DNA from: Cellulomonas sp. NTE-D12
GTDB lineage: Bacteria; Actinomycetota; Actinomycetes; Actinomycetales; Cellulomonadaceae
NCBI RefSeq assembly: GCF_027923705.1
Contig: NZ_AP026442.1
Coordinates: 1,984,001-2,048,000, forward strand
DNA: 64,000 bases
Reading direction: 5' to 3'
Shown here: positions 37,911 through 47,420 of the stretch, in pieces
Layout of the letters: the number at the start of each line of letters is the position of its first letter
Numbering within the stretch: the stretch's first letter is position 1
Program-made: the position numbers and the translations under genes
The notes under the pieces: model-generated
Databases searched by the model: none
Told to the model about the DNA's origin: nothing
Seen by the model: only the letters and a program-made list of their open reading frames with translations

Positions 37911-38237
37911 GTGTTTCGTGGCTTGTTCGAGGGTTGGCACCCGATCCTCCTCATCCTCATCGTGGTGCTGGTCTTCGGCGCGAACCGGCTGCCCGGGGCG
38001 GCGCGCAACATCGCCCAGTCGATGAAGATCTTCAAGCGCGAGCTCGAGAGCGGCGACGACAGGACGGCCGGCTCCGCGAGCGGCGCGCCCTCCACCGCTC
38101 CGACCGCGCCACCCGCGACGCCGCCCGCAGCCGCCCAGCCGAGCCCCACGCCGCCGGCGGCCCAGCCCGGGAGCACGCCGCCGGCCCCCGGACCGGACGT
38201 GCCGCCCACCGCCGGCGACGGCGCAGCGCGGGCCTGA
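37911..38237 (+). CDS. tatA: Sec-independent translocase subunit TatA
   Basis: 108 residues. One N-terminal helix (about 10-26), the hinge FGANRLPGAARN and the amphipathic helix IAQSMKIFKRELE match TatA. A long tail rich in Pro, Ala and Thr follows. TatA polymerises to form the passage for folded Tat substrates. GTG start with AAGGAG upstream. tatC follows directly. Confidence 0.94.
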   Translation: MFRGLFEGWHPILLILIVVLVFGANRLPGAARNIAQSMKIFKRELESGDDRTAGSASGAPSTAPTAPPATPPAAAQPSPTPPAAQPGSTPPAPGPDVPPTAGDGAARA

Positions 38238-38244
38238 ACCGCAC

Positions 38245-39090
38245 GTGAACGCCCGGTCGACGAGCCGGGCCCCGAACGGCCGCATGCCGTTGCGGGCCCA
38301 CCTGCGTGAGCTGCGCCGGCGGCTGTTCCTCGCCGTGATCGGGATCGCGCTCGGCGCCGTCGTCGGCTGGTTCGCGTACCACCCCGTGTTCGAGGCCCTG
38401 ATCCGGCCGCTGCAGCGGGTGGCGGCAGCACGGCACCAGATCGTCGCGATCAACTTCAGCGGCCTGGCGGCCTCCTTCGACATGCAGGTGCAGGTCGCGC
38501 TCTTCCTCGGCGTGCTGGTGTCCAGCCCCTGGTGGATCGGCCAGCTGTGGGCCTTCGTCACCCCGGGGCTGACGCGCCGCGAGCGCCGGTACGCGGTCCT
38601 GTTCCTCGCCGTCGGTGTACCGCTGTTCCTGGCGGGCGCGGCGCTGGCGTGGTGGGCGCTGCCGAATGCGGTGACGTTCCTGACGGCGTTCACGCCGGCC
38701 GGCGCGACGAACCTGATCGACGCACAGACCTACATGGCGTTCGTGATGCGGCTGATCCTGGCCTTCGGCCTGGCGTTCCTGCTGCCGGTGGTGATGGTGG
38801 CCCTGAACCTCGCCGGGGTGGTGCGCGCCCGGACGTGGGTCGGTGCGTGGCGGTGGGCCGTCGTCGCGATCTTCGTCTTCGCCGCGGTCGTGACGCCGAC
38901 GCCCGACGCCTTCAGCATGCTCGGCATCGCGCTGCCCATGACGGGCCTGTACGTGGCCGCGGTCTGGATCTGCCTGGTGCACGACCGCCGGGAGGACCGC
39001 CGTCGCGTCGCGGCCGGCCTGCCGCGGCTCGACGGCACGATGCCCGACGACGAGCCGGACGCGCCGGGGACCGGGGCGGCGGGGACGTGA
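38245..39090 (+). CDS. tatC: Sec-independent translocase subunit TatC
   Basis: 281 residues, six membrane helices. MPLRAHLRELRRRLFLAVI at the N-terminus and the LWAFVTPGLTRRERRYA loop are the TatC marks, including the twin-arginine signal recognition region. It is the receptor of the Tat pathway. It starts 7 bp after tatA and its stop overlaps the next gene (GTGA). Confidence 0.95.
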   Translation: MNARSTSRAPNGRMPLRAHLRELRRRLFLAVIGIALGAVVGWFAYHPVFEALIRPLQRVAAARHQIVAINFSGLAASFDMQVQVALFLGVLVSSPWWIGQLWAFVTPGLTRRERRYAVLFLAVGVPLFLAGAALAWWALPNAVTFLTAFTPAGATNLIDAQTYMAFVMRLILAFGLAFLLPVVMVALNLAGVVRARTWVGAWRWAVVAIFVFAAVVTPTPDAFSMLGIALPMTGLYVAAVWICLVHDRREDRRRVAAGLPRLDGTMPDDEPDAPGTGAAGT

Positions 39091-39998
39091 GCCGCCTCGG
39101 CGTGATGGTGAACCCGGCCGCGGGTCTCGGCCGCGGCGTCCGCACCGGCAGGCAGGTGCACGCTGCTCTGCGCGCGGCCGGGCACGTCGTCACGGACCTG
39201 TCCGCGCCGACCCTGGCGCAGGCGACCGACCGGGCTCGGGGTGCGTCGCTGGAGAACCTGGACGGGCTCGTCGTCGTCGGCGGCGACGGGGCGGTGCACC
39301 TCGCGGTCAACGTGGTGGCCGGGATCGGCCTGCCGCTCGGCATCGTCCCCGCGGGCAGCGGCAACGACATCGCGCGGAGCCTGGGCGTGCCGCGACGCGT
39401 TCCCGAGGCCCTCGCCCAGATCGACCGGGCGCTGCGTGCCGCGCCGCACCACATCGACGCGGTCGAGGTGGGCGCACCCGGCCGCGAGGCGGTGGAGTGG
39501 TTCGTCGGCGTGCTGTCGTGCGGTCTCGACGCCGCCGTGAATGCGCGGGCCAACGCCTACGGGTGGCCCAAGGGGCACGCTCGCTACCTGCGGGCGGTCG
39601 CCGGGGAGCTGCCACGGTTCCGCCCGTACGGGTACCGCGTGACGCTGGACGACGGGACGTGGGTCTCGGCGGGCACGCTGGTCGCTGCCGCGAACACACC
39701 GTGGTTCGGCGGCGGCCTGCGGATCGCCCCGGACGCCACGCCGGACGACGGTCTGCTCGACGTGGTGGTGGCCGGGCCCTTCAGCCGTGCCGGCACCGCC
39801 GGGATCTTCCACCGCCTCTACGCGGGCACCCACCTCAGTCACCCGCGGATCGAGGTGCACCGCTCGCGCTCCGTGGTGATCGAGCACGAGCCGAGTCTCG
39901 GCGGCCACCCACCCGTGGCGTTCGCCGACGGCGAGCGCATCGGCCCCCTGCCGCTCCGCGCCCGCGTGGTGCCCGGAGCGCTGCAGATCCTGGTCTAG
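39087..39998 (+). CDS. Diacylglycerol kinase/sphingosine kinase family lipid kinase
   Basis: 303 residues. VMVNPAAGLGRG, VVVGGDGAVHLAVN (the GGDG nucleotide site) and GIVPAGSGNDIARSLG define the DAGK catalytic domain. FADGERIGPLP closes the C-terminal domain. It probably phosphorylates diacylglycerol or a related lipid for phospholipid recycling. The GTG overlaps the tatC stop, and the gene sits between tatC and helY as in several actinobacteria. The exact substrate is not determined. Confidence 0.9.
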   Translation: MSRLGVMVNPAAGLGRGVRTGRQVHAALRAAGHVVTDLSAPTLAQATDRARGASLENLDGLVVVGGDGAVHLAVNVVAGIGLPLGIVPAGSGNDIARSLGVPRRVPEALAQIDRALRAAPHHIDAVEVGAPGREAVEWFVGVLSCGLDAAVNARANAYGWPKGHARYLRAVAGELPRFRPYGYRVTLDDGTWVSAGTLVAAANTPWFGGGLRIAPDATPDDGLLDVVVAGPFSRAGTAGIFHRLYAGTHLSHPRIEVHRSRSVVIEHEPSLGGHPPVAFADGERIGPLPLRARVVPGALQILV

Positions 39999-40017
39999 GC
40001 GCCTGCCGCAACGGCGA

Positions 40018-40054
40018 CGGGGCGGCCCGGAGCTCTGCTCCCAGGACCGCCCCG
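40018..40054. terminator. Bidirectional hairpin between convergent genes
   Basis: CGGGGCGG (40018-40025) pairs with CCGCCCCG (40047-40054). Inside, GGAGC-TCT-GCTCC adds a second stem. It lies centrally between the ends of the lipid kinase and the MFS gene and can serve both strands. Confidence 0.7.
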
Positions 40055-40072
40055 CCGCACGCGAGCTGCCGG

Positions 40073-41626
40073 TCAGTGCGCCAGCACCGGCTCCGCGCCG
40101 AGCGCCACCTGCTCCGCCACCCGGATCTCCCGGGCCGCGCGGGAGCGGAACAGCATCGCGCTGAGCACCGCACCGAGCAGGAAGATGCCGGCCGACCAGG
40201 TGTACGCCGTGGTGAAGCTGTGCAGCGTCGCCGCGCCGAGCACACCGGGGCTCACTGGTCCGTGCGCGGTGGCGTAGTGGCTGGCGGCGGTCGCGGCCAG
40301 CGTGTTCAGCAGGGCGGTCCCGATCGCGCCACCGACCTGCTGGCTGGTGGACACCATCGCCGAGGCGGCCCCGGCGAGGCGCTGGTCCACGCCGAGCGTC
40401 GCCAGCTGGAAGGACGCCGGCATGATCGACGCCATCCCCGCACCCATCACCACGAGCCCGGGCAGCACCTGCCAGTACGAGCTCGTCGCGCCCAGGGTGG
40501 TGAACCACGCCATCGCCACCGCGCCGAGCATCATGCCGAGCGGCACCAGCGCCTTGGCCCCGAACCGCGGCAGCAGCACGTTGGACTGCACCTGGGACGT
40601 GACGATGATCGCCACGACCATCGGCAGGAAGGCCAGGCCGGTGCGCATCGGGGTGAAGTGCAGCGTCGCCTGCAGGTAGTACGTCAGGAACAGGAAGACG
40701 CCGAACATCCCCGAGCCCGCGACCAGGATCGACAGGAACGACGCACCGCGGTCCCGGTCGAGGATCACCTCGAGGGGGAGAGCGGGGTTGGCCGCCGTGC
40801 GCTGCCGCCAGGCGAAGGCGCCGAGCAGCAGCACGCTGGCCGCCAGCGGCACCCACGTCAGGGCGGCGTCCCAGCCCTTGGGCTCCGCCTGGGAGAAGCC
40901 GAAGACCAGGGCGAAGAGCCCGGCCGAGCCGAGCGCGACGCCGATGATGTCCAGCCGGTGCTTGGCCGTCCCACCGGTGCGAGGCAGCAGCACCAGACCG
41001 GCCACCACCGCGATGACGGCGATCAGCACGTTGACGTAGAGGTTCCACCGCCAGCTGACGTTCTCCGTCAGGTAGCCGCCGAGCAGCAGCCCGATGGCGC
41101 CGCCCATGCCCGCGATGGCGCCGAACACCCCGAAGGCGCGGGCGCGCTCCTTCGGGTCGAAGAACGTGGTGGTCAGCACGGACAGGGCCGACGGAGCCAG
41201 CACGGCACCGAACGCGCCCTGGAGGGCACGAGCGGCGACCAGCAGCTCGAAGGTGCGTGCGGCGCCGCCCAGGGCGGACGCGACCGCGAAGCCGACGAGC
41301 CCGATCAGGAACATCCGGCGCCGGCCGAAGAGGTCGGACAGCCGACCGCCGAGCAGCAGCAGGCTGCCGAACGCCAGGGAGTACGCCGTGACGATCCACT
41401 GCCGGTCGTTGTCGCTGAAGCCGAGCGCCCGCTGGGCGGACGGCATGGCGATGTTCACGATCGTGGCATCGAGCACGACCATCAGCTGCGCGAGCGCGAC
41501 GGTGGCGAGCACGAACCAGCGTCGCCGGCCCGCCTCGGGCGAGGGTGCCGACGCAACGGCCGGCGTGGTTGCGGAAGAACGAGAGGTGTCGGGGGGTTCT
41601 GGAACCGTGACGGTTTCTGCGGACAT
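40073..41626 (-). CDS. MFS drug/solute exporter, DHA2 (EmrB/QacA) type
   Basis: 517 residues with about 14 membrane helices. LMVVLDATIVNIAMPSAQ is the DHA2 motif in helix 1, GGRLSDLFGRRRMFLIG is the loop 2-3 motif A, and GAIAGMGGAIG is a motif-C-like stretch. It probably expels a toxic compound using the proton gradient. It is divergent from a TetR gene with a shared 134-bp control region. ATG start with GGAGGA upstream. Confidence 0.92.
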   Translation of the reverse strand: MSAETVTVPEPPDTSRSSATTPAVASAPSPEAGRRRWFVLATVALAQLMVVLDATIVNIAMPSAQRALGFSDNDRQWIVTAYSLAFGSLLLLGGRLSDLFGRRRMFLIGLVGFAVASALGGAARTFELLVAARALQGAFGAVLAPSALSVLTTTFFDPKERARAFGVFGAIAGMGGAIGLLLGGYLTENVSWRWNLYVNVLIAVIAVVAGLVLLPRTGGTAKHRLDIIGVALGSAGLFALVFGFSQAEPKGWDAALTWVPLAASVLLLGAFAWRQRTAANPALPLEVILDRDRGASFLSILVAGSGMFGVFLFLTYYLQATLHFTPMRTGLAFLPMVVAIIVTSQVQSNVLLPRFGAKALVPLGMMLGAVAMAWFTTLGATSSYWQVLPGLVVMGAGMASIMPASFQLATLGVDQRLAGAASAMVSTSQQVGGAIGTALLNTLAATAASHYATAHGPVSPGVLGAATLHSFTTAYTWSAGIFLLGAVLSAMLFRSRAAREIRVAEQVALGAEPVLAH

Positions 41627-41672
41627 GGGTGTCCTCCGGGGACGTCGTGGTCGGTGGAACCACCGTAATACA

Positions 41673-41702
41673 AGACTGGTCAGTTCCGGAACCCTATAGT
41701 CT
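41673..41702. promoter_or_regulatory. 30-bp palindromic operator in the MFS/TetR intergenic region
   Basis: AGACT (41673-41677) and AGTCT (41698-41702) flank the central palindrome GTTCCGGAAC (41683-41692), all about one dyad axis. TATAGT (41695-41700), a good -10 for the TetR gene, lies inside it. Binding by the TetR protein would shut its own gene and probably the MFS gene. Confidence 0.6.
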
Positions 41703-41760
41703 CGGTTTTGTGGTTGACATCCGTCGGCCGCACAATGGAGCGGACGAGGGGAGCGGGACG

Positions 41761-42411
41761 ATGCAGGTCGACGACGACGCCGCGGTGCAGGTTCCCCGAA
41801 GGCCGGGGCGGCGGCGAGACGAGTCGCGAGACGACGCGATCCTCGAGGCGACCCGTCAGCTGCTGGCGGAGCGCGGCTACGAGGGCACCACCATGGACGC
41901 GGTCGCGGAGCGCGCCTGTGCGGGCAAGGCGACGGTGTATCGCCGGTGGCCGTCGAAGGTGCAGCTGGTCGTCGACTCCCTGCTGTGCGACGCGAGCAGC
42001 ATCACCACGATCGACGACGTGCCGGACACGGGCTCGCTGCGTGGCGATCTGCTGTCCGTCTCGACGGTGCGCCGCCGCACCGACTCCGACGACGTCATGG
42101 CCGGGCTGATCCACGCCGTCGCCGCCGAGCCGGAGGTGGCGGCAGTCTTCAAGGAGCAGTTCGTCCGCGCGCGCGTCGCGCTGATGCGCGGCCTCCTGGT
42201 GCGTGCGCAGCAGCGCGGCGAGGTGCCCGAGGGTCTCGACCTCGACATGGTGGCCGCGGTGGCGCCGGCGATGATCTCCTACCACAAGACGGTTGAGGGC
42301 AAGCACCCCGACCAGGAGTTCCTCGTCCGCGTGGTGGACTCGGTGATCCTGCCGCTCGTCACCGGTCGCGCGGCGAGCATCCCGGCGACCACCTCGGTCG
42401 ACACGCACTGA
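41761..42411 (+). CDS. TetR-family repressor
   Basis: 216 residues. The N-terminal HTH contains ILEATRQLLAERGYEGTTM and ACAGKATVYRRWPSK. The ligand-binding domain is the variable TetR_C type. The ATG at 41761 is chosen because GAGGGGAGCGGGA lies just upstream. Longer in-frame starts at 41710 or 41629 would run through the palindromic control region. It probably controls the divergent MFS exporter. Confidence 0.9.
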   Translation: MQVDDDAAVQVPRRPGRRRDESRDDAILEATRQLLAERGYEGTTMDAVAERACAGKATVYRRWPSKVQLVVDSLLCDASSITTIDDVPDTGSLRGDLLSVSTVRRRTDSDDVMAGLIHAVAAEPEVAAVFKEQFVRARVALMRGLLVRAQQRGEVPEGLDLDMVAAVAPAMISYHKTVEGKHPDQEFLVRVVDSVILPLVTGRAASIPATTSVDTH

Positions 42412-42464
42412 GCACCGCGGGTCGCCCCCGAGAGGACGCCGCCGCCAGCACCTACTGTGGAACG

Positions 42465-45326
42465 GTGCCCAGCACCTCCAGGACCGCAGCGGACGACGAG
42501 CTGTCACCGGCGGAGCGGTACGCCCAGGCCCGCCGACGGACGGTCCGGGAGCGGTCGTCGCTCGGCCGGTTCGCCGACCAGCTGCCGTTCCCGCTCGACC
42601 CGTTCCAGACGGAGGCGTGCGAGGCGCTCGAACGAGGCAGCGGCGTGCTGGTCGCCGCGCCGACGGGTGCCGGGAAGACCGTCGTCGGGGAGTTCGCGGT
42701 CCACCTGGCGCTGGAGGCGGGGCGCAAGGCGTTCTACACCACCCCGATCAAGGCGCTGTCCAACCAGAAGTACGGCGACCTGGTCCGTCGGTACGGGCCC
42801 GAGCGCGTCGGGCTGCTGACCGGCGACGTGACGGTGAACGGCGAGGCCGACGTGGTGGTGATGACCACCGAGGTGCTCCGCAACATGCTCTACGCCGGTT
42901 CACCGACGCTGACCGGCCTCGGCTACGTCGTGATGGACGAGGTGCACTACCTCGCCGACCGGTTCCGCGGCCCCGTCTGGGAAGAGGTGATCATCCACCT
43001 CCCCGACGACGTGCAGCTGGTGTCCCTGTCGGCCACGGTGTCCAACGCCGAGGAGTTCGGCGACTGGCTGTCCACCGTCCGCGGCGACACCACCGTGGTG
43101 GTCAGCGAGCACCGTCCCGTGCCGCTGGGGCAGCACGTGCTCGTCGGGCGCGACCTGGTGGACCTGTACGCCGGCCACGTCGACCCGACAGCCCCCGGCA
43201 ACGACCCGCCGATCAACCCCGACCTGGTCCACCGGCTGCGCAACCGCCTGCGCGCGGAGGGTCCGCCGCAACGCCGCGGACCGGGTGACCGCGGCTTCCG
43301 CGGGCCCGGCGGCCGGGACCGCGGACCCGTGCGTGGCGGTGGCCGGCCGACGCCACGGTTCGTCGTCGTCGACGCCCTCGAGCGGGACGGGCTGCTGCCG
43401 GCGATCGTCTTCATCTTCTCCCGGGCGGGCTGCGAGGCCGCCGTCGCCCAGTGCCTGCACGCCGGCGTCCGCCTGACCAGCGCCGCCGAGCAGTCCCGCA
43501 TCCGCCAGATCGCCGAGGAGCGCTGCGCGCCGATCCCGTCGGAGGACCTGGACGTGCTGGGCTACCCCGCGTTCGTCGACGCCCTGACCAGGGGCGTCGC
43601 GGCGCACCACGCCGGGATGCTCCCGCTGTTCAAGGAGACCGTCGAGGAGCTGTTCAGCCAGGGTCTGGTCAAGGTGGTGTTCGCCACCGAGACCCTGGCG
43701 CTGGGCATCAACATGCCGGCGCGCAGCGTCGTGCTCGAGCGCCTGGTCAAGTGGGACGGGTCGCAGCACGTCGACGTCACGCCGGGGGAGTACACCCAGC
43801 TCACGGGCCGCGCAGGGCGGCGCGGGATCGACACCGAGGGCCACGGCGTGGTCGTCGAGCACCCGGCGCTCGACCCGGTGCACCTCGCCGGGCTCGCCTC
43901 CAAGCGGCTGTACCCGCTGCGCTCCAGCTTCCGTCCGACGTACAACATGGCGGTCAACCTGGTCGCGCAGGTCGGCCGGGACCGCGCCCGGGAGGTGCTC
44001 GAGACGTCGTTCGCGCAGTTCCAGGCCGACCGAGGCGTGGTCGGCCTGGCCCGGCAGGCGCAGGCGCACGCGGAGTCGATCGCGGGCTACGCCCGCGCCA
44101 TGGAGTGCCACCTCGGTGACTTCGCCGAGTACGCCGGCCTCCGGCAGCAGATCCGCGAGCGCGAGCGGGACCTGCTGCGAGCCGGGGCGACCGCACGCCG
44201 TGCGGAGGCGGTCCGGACGCTCGAGGGCCTGCGCCCCGGCGACCTGCTCCAGGTCCCGACGGGTCGCCGCAGCGGCTTCGCGGTCGTCGTGGACCCCGGC
44301 ACGGACGGCGGCTTCGAGGGACCGCACCCGACGGTGCTCGGCACGGATCGGCAGGTGCGGCGCCTGACCGTCGCGGACGTCGGTCCGGGCGCCCGCACGG
44401 TGGGGCACCTGCACCTGCCGCGCGGCTTCAACGCACGGGTGCCGGCGGCGCGGCGCGACCTGGCGGCGCGACTGCGCTCCGCGCTGGAGGACCTGGGGCT
44501 CGACGACACCGGAGCCGCCCGCCGCGGCCGGCGGCACGGGCGTGGTCCCGACGAGGGCAGCGCGGCGGCGCAGGATGCCGAGCTCGCCGCGCTCCGGCGC
44601 CGGTTGCGGGCGCACCCGTGCCACCGCTGCCCGGACCGGGAGGAGCACGCCCGCTGGGCGGAACGCTGGCAGCGGGCGACCGCCGAGCACCGCTCGCTCG
44701 TCGCCCGGATCGAGGGTCGGACGGGCTCGATCGCGGTGGTGTTCGACCGGATCTGCGACGTGCTGGTGCGGCTGGGCTACGCAGCCCGCGGCGGTGACGA
44801 GCCCGGCAGCCTCGAGGTGACGGACGACGGCCGCTGGCTGCGCCGGCTGTACGCGGAGAACGACCTGCTGCTGGCCGAGTGCCTGCGCCGCGGCATCTGG
44901 GGCGAGCTCGAGGCACCCGGGCTGGCGGCACTCGTCTCCACGCTCGTCTACCGGTCCCGGCGCGACGACGGGGCCGAGCCGCACGTGCCGGGCGGACCGG
45001 GTGGCCGGCTGGGCCGGGCCCTCGATGCGACGGTCACCACGTGGTCGCAGCTGGAGGACCTGGAGCAGGAGCACGGGCTGTCCACCGTGCAGCCGCTCGA
45101 CACGGGTCTCGTCGAGCCGATCCACCGCTGGGCCGCGGGGCGCAGCCTCGACGCGGTGCTGCGCGGTGGTGAGCTCGCCGCCGGCGACTTCGTCCGGTGG
45201 TGCAAGCAGGTGATCGACGTGCTCGACCAGATCGCCCAGGCGGCACCCGAGCCCGCCCTGCGCCGGACCGCCGCGGCGGCGGTGAAGGCCGTCCGCCGCG
45301 GAGTGGTCGCGTACTCGTCGGTCTGA
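42465..45326 (+). CDS. helY: Ski2/Mtr4-like DEVH-box helicase
   Basis: 953 residues. Walker A APTGAGKT is at residues 65-72 and the DEVH box at 158-161. SLSATVSNAEEFG is motif III. AHHAGMLPLFKETVEELF, FATETLALGINMPAR and TGRAGRRGID are the helicase C motifs of the Ski2 group. The C-terminal half holds the rRNA-processing-arch/DSHCT-type region. It probably unwinds structured RNA. The gene follows the tat genes, as helY does in mycobacteria, but here the MFS/TetR pair lies between. TACTGT is 6 nt before the GTG. Confidence 0.93.
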   Translation: MPSTSRTAADDELSPAERYAQARRRTVRERSSLGRFADQLPFPLDPFQTEACEALERGSGVLVAAPTGAGKTVVGEFAVHLALEAGRKAFYTTPIKALSNQKYGDLVRRYGPERVGLLTGDVTVNGEADVVVMTTEVLRNMLYAGSPTLTGLGYVVMDEVHYLADRFRGPVWEEVIIHLPDDVQLVSLSATVSNAEEFGDWLSTVRGDTTVVVSEHRPVPLGQHVLVGRDLVDLYAGHVDPTAPGNDPPINPDLVHRLRNRLRAEGPPQRRGPGDRGFRGPGGRDRGPVRGGGRPTPRFVVVDALERDGLLPAIVFIFSRAGCEAAVAQCLHAGVRLTSAAEQSRIRQIAEERCAPIPSEDLDVLGYPAFVDALTRGVAAHHAGMLPLFKETVEELFSQGLVKVVFATETLALGINMPARSVVLERLVKWDGSQHVDVTPGEYTQLTGRAGRRGIDTEGHGVVVEHPALDPVHLAGLASKRLYPLRSSFRPTYNMAVNLVAQVGRDRAREVLETSFAQFQADRGVVGLARQAQAHAESIAGYARAMECHLGDFAEYAGLRQQIRERERDLLRAGATARRAEAVRTLEGLRPGDLLQVPTGRRSGFAVVVDPGTDGGFEGPHPTVLGTDRQVRRLTVADVGPGARTVGHLHLPRGFNARVPAARRDLAARLRSALEDLGLDDTGAARRGRRHGRGPDEGSAAAQDAELAALRRRLRAHPCHRCPDREEHARWAERWQRATAEHRSLVARIEGRTGSIAVVFDRICDVLVRLGYAARGGDEPGSLEVTDDGRWLRRLYAENDLLLAECLRRGIWGELEAPGLAALVSTLVYRSRRDDGAEPHVPGGPGGRLGRALDATVTTWSQLEDLEQEHGLSTVQPLDTGLVEPIHRWAAGRSLDAVLRGGELAAGDFVRWCKQVIDVLDQIAQAAPEPALRRTAAAAVKAVRRGVVAYSSV

Positions 45327-45421
45327 GGCGGCCCACGGCGCGGGCGCCCATCGCGCGAGACGGCGGTGCACCGCCCTGACCTGCACAAGCGCGCGCGGAT
45401 CGCGTGCCCTAGGGTTCGAGC

Positions 45422-47062
45422 GTGAGCTCAACCCTGTACCGCAACGGCGCGGTGCACGCGTCCTCCGACCCGTTCGCCGAGGCGATCCTGGTCGCGGACG
45501 GCACGGTGGCGTGGATCGGCTCGGACGACACCGCCGCCGGGCTCGCGGACCGTGCGGACGAGGTGGTCGACCTCGACGGGGCGCTGGTGGCGCCCGCGTT
45601 CGTCGACGCCCACGTCCACGTGCTCGAGACCGGCCTCGCGCTGGAGAGCGTCGACCTGTCGCCGGCCAGAGGGGTGCACAGCCTCGCCGACGCCCTCGAC
45701 GCCGTCCGTCGGGCGGCGCAGGCGCGGCCCGACGCGATGCGGGACGAGCCTCTGCTCGGCTTCGGCTGGGACGACACCGGCTGGCCCGAGCACCGGCCAC
45801 CCTCCGCCTCCGAGCTGGACGCGGCGGCCGGTGGCGCGCCGGTGTACCTGGCGCGGGTCGACGTGCACTCCGCCGCCGTGTCGTCCTCCCTGGCGGCCCG
45901 GGCCGGCCTGGACCGGTTGCCGGGGTGGACGCCCGACGGCCTGGTCACGCTGGACGCGCACCACGCCGCGCGGGACGTCGCACGGGACGTCAGCGGCGCT
46001 CGGCGAACCGCCCTGTACCTGGCCGCGCTCCGCCACGCGGCCGCCCGCGGGGTCGTCGCGGTGCACGAGATGTCCGCCCCGTCCGTCGACACGCGGGAGG
46101 GTCTGCTCGAGCTGCTGACGAGCACCGCGGACGAGCGGAGCGCACTGCCGCTCGTCGTGGGCTACCGCGCCGAGGCGTGCACCACCGTGGACGACGCACG
46201 GGCCCTCCTCGCTGCCCTTCCCGGACTGACGGGCATCGGGGGGGACCTCAACGTCGACGGCTCTCTCGGTTCCCGCACCGCGGCGCTCCGCGCGCCGTAC
46301 GCCGACCGGCCGGGGGAGCGCGGGGTGCTCATGCTGAGCGCCGAGCAGGTGGCCAACCACGTCGCGGCCGTGACGCGGGCCGGCGTGCACACGGCGTTCC
46401 ACGTCATCGGCGACCTCGGTATGGACGAGGTCCTGCTCGGCATCCGTGCCGCGGCCGACGTCGAGGGCCTCCCGGCGATCGCGGCAGCGGGCCACCGCCT
46501 CGAGCACGCCGAGATGGTCGACGCCCCCGCGTTGGCCGCGATGGTGCTCCTCGGCCTCCGGGTCAGCGCGCAACCGGCCTTCGACGCCGCCTGGGGCGGC
46601 CCCGGCGGGATGTACGCGGCCCGGCTCGGAGCCGGCCGGGCGATCGCGCTCAACCCGCTCGCCGACCTGGCAGCCGCCGGCGTCCCGCTCGCGTTCGGGT
46701 CCGACAGCCCCGTCACCCCGGTCGACCCGTGGGCCGGCGTCCGCGCGGCGGTGGAGCACACCGCTGCCGAGCAGCGCATCTCCGCCCGCGCGGCGTTCCG
46801 GGCCACGACCCGGGGCGGGTGGCGGCTCGCCGGGCTCGACGGCACCGGCGCAGGAGAGCTCCGGGTCGGGTCCCCGGCGCACCTCGCCGTGTGGCGGTCG
46901 GAGCACCTCACGGTGCAGGCCGGACGCGGTCAGCTGACGGCGTGGAGCGCCGAGGCGCGCGCCGGTCAGCCGCTGCTGCCCGACCTCTCGGCCGACGTGC
47001 CGCCACCCGTGTGCCTGCGCACGGTGCGCGGTGCGACGGTCCTGCACGACGCCCTGGGCTGA
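45422..47062 (+). CDS. YtcJ-like amidohydrolase
   Basis: 546 residues. The N-terminal composite domain with STLYRNGAVHA is followed by the metal-dependent barrel. AFVDAHVHVLETG carries the first metal ligands. GFGWDDTGWPEH, GGDLNVDGSLGSRT and AFGSDSPVTPVDPW are characteristic of the YtcJ group, whose substrates are mostly unknown (N-acyl or formamide-type hydrolysis in characterised relatives). The GTG has TAGGGT 6 nt upstream. It is not obviously coupled to its neighbours. Confidence 0.88.
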   Translation: MSSTLYRNGAVHASSDPFAEAILVADGTVAWIGSDDTAAGLADRADEVVDLDGALVAPAFVDAHVHVLETGLALESVDLSPARGVHSLADALDAVRRAAQARPDAMRDEPLLGFGWDDTGWPEHRPPSASELDAAAGGAPVYLARVDVHSAAVSSSLAARAGLDRLPGWTPDGLVTLDAHHAARDVARDVSGARRTALYLAALRHAAARGVVAVHEMSAPSVDTREGLLELLTSTADERSALPLVVGYRAEACTTVDDARALLAALPGLTGIGGDLNVDGSLGSRTAALRAPYADRPGERGVLMLSAEQVANHVAAVTRAGVHTAFHVIGDLGMDEVLLGIRAAADVEGLPAIAAAGHRLEHAEMVDAPALAAMVLLGLRVSAQPAFDAAWGGPGGMYAARLGAGRAIALNPLADLAAAGVPLAFGSDSPVTPVDPWAGVRAAVEHTAAEQRISARAAFRATTRGGWRLAGLDGTGAGELRVGSPAHLAVWRSEHLTVQAGRGQLTAWSAEARAGQPLLPDLSADVPPPVCLRTVRGATVLHDALG

Positions 47063-47420
47063 TCGGACGACCCGGCACGAAACGCCCGCAGACACGCCGG
47101 TACGTCGATGTCCCTTTTGTCCCTTTCGCGCCCGCTGACCTGCACTGACGTACTGGCCCGTCACCCGTACGGAGGAACGGTGGCCCTTGAGCCCGGCAGC
47201 GCGCGGGGGTACGTTCGCAACCGGTTCGCCGACAGCGGCAGGACCGCCATCCCGAGGGACGAGCGGCCTTCCGCGCGCGGCGGACGAGCGGCCCGACCGG
47301 GCCCGCGTGTCCATCAGAGAACAGCGACGCTCGTCGTCCGCCGGTACGAAGGTCACGCGGGCCGGTCGGCCGGGCTCAGGCCCGGCAGGTCGGCACAACC
47401 ACCTGCCGTACGCTGCACCG
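47063..47420. other. Intergenic region before lnt
   Basis: This 358-bp gap holds no gene I can support. A reading frame beginning at 47108 or 47180 (the latter with GGAGGA before it) runs into lnt, has an arginine-rich composition and resembles no family. A TACGCT box (47409-47414) lies 6 nt before the lnt GTG. Confidence 0.55.

Noticed and set aside
38730..41663. A minus-strand frame of about 980 codons spanning the MFS gene and the lipid kinase
   Set aside because: It is out of frame with the clear 14-helix MFS protein on the same strand, and antisense to the kinase; composition is Arg/Gly-rich.
45362..45375. Perfect palindrome GGCGGTGCACCGCC between helY and the amidohydrolase
   Set aside because: The stem is only 5 bp around a 4-nt loop; short GC palindromes are frequent here and there is no link to a regulator.
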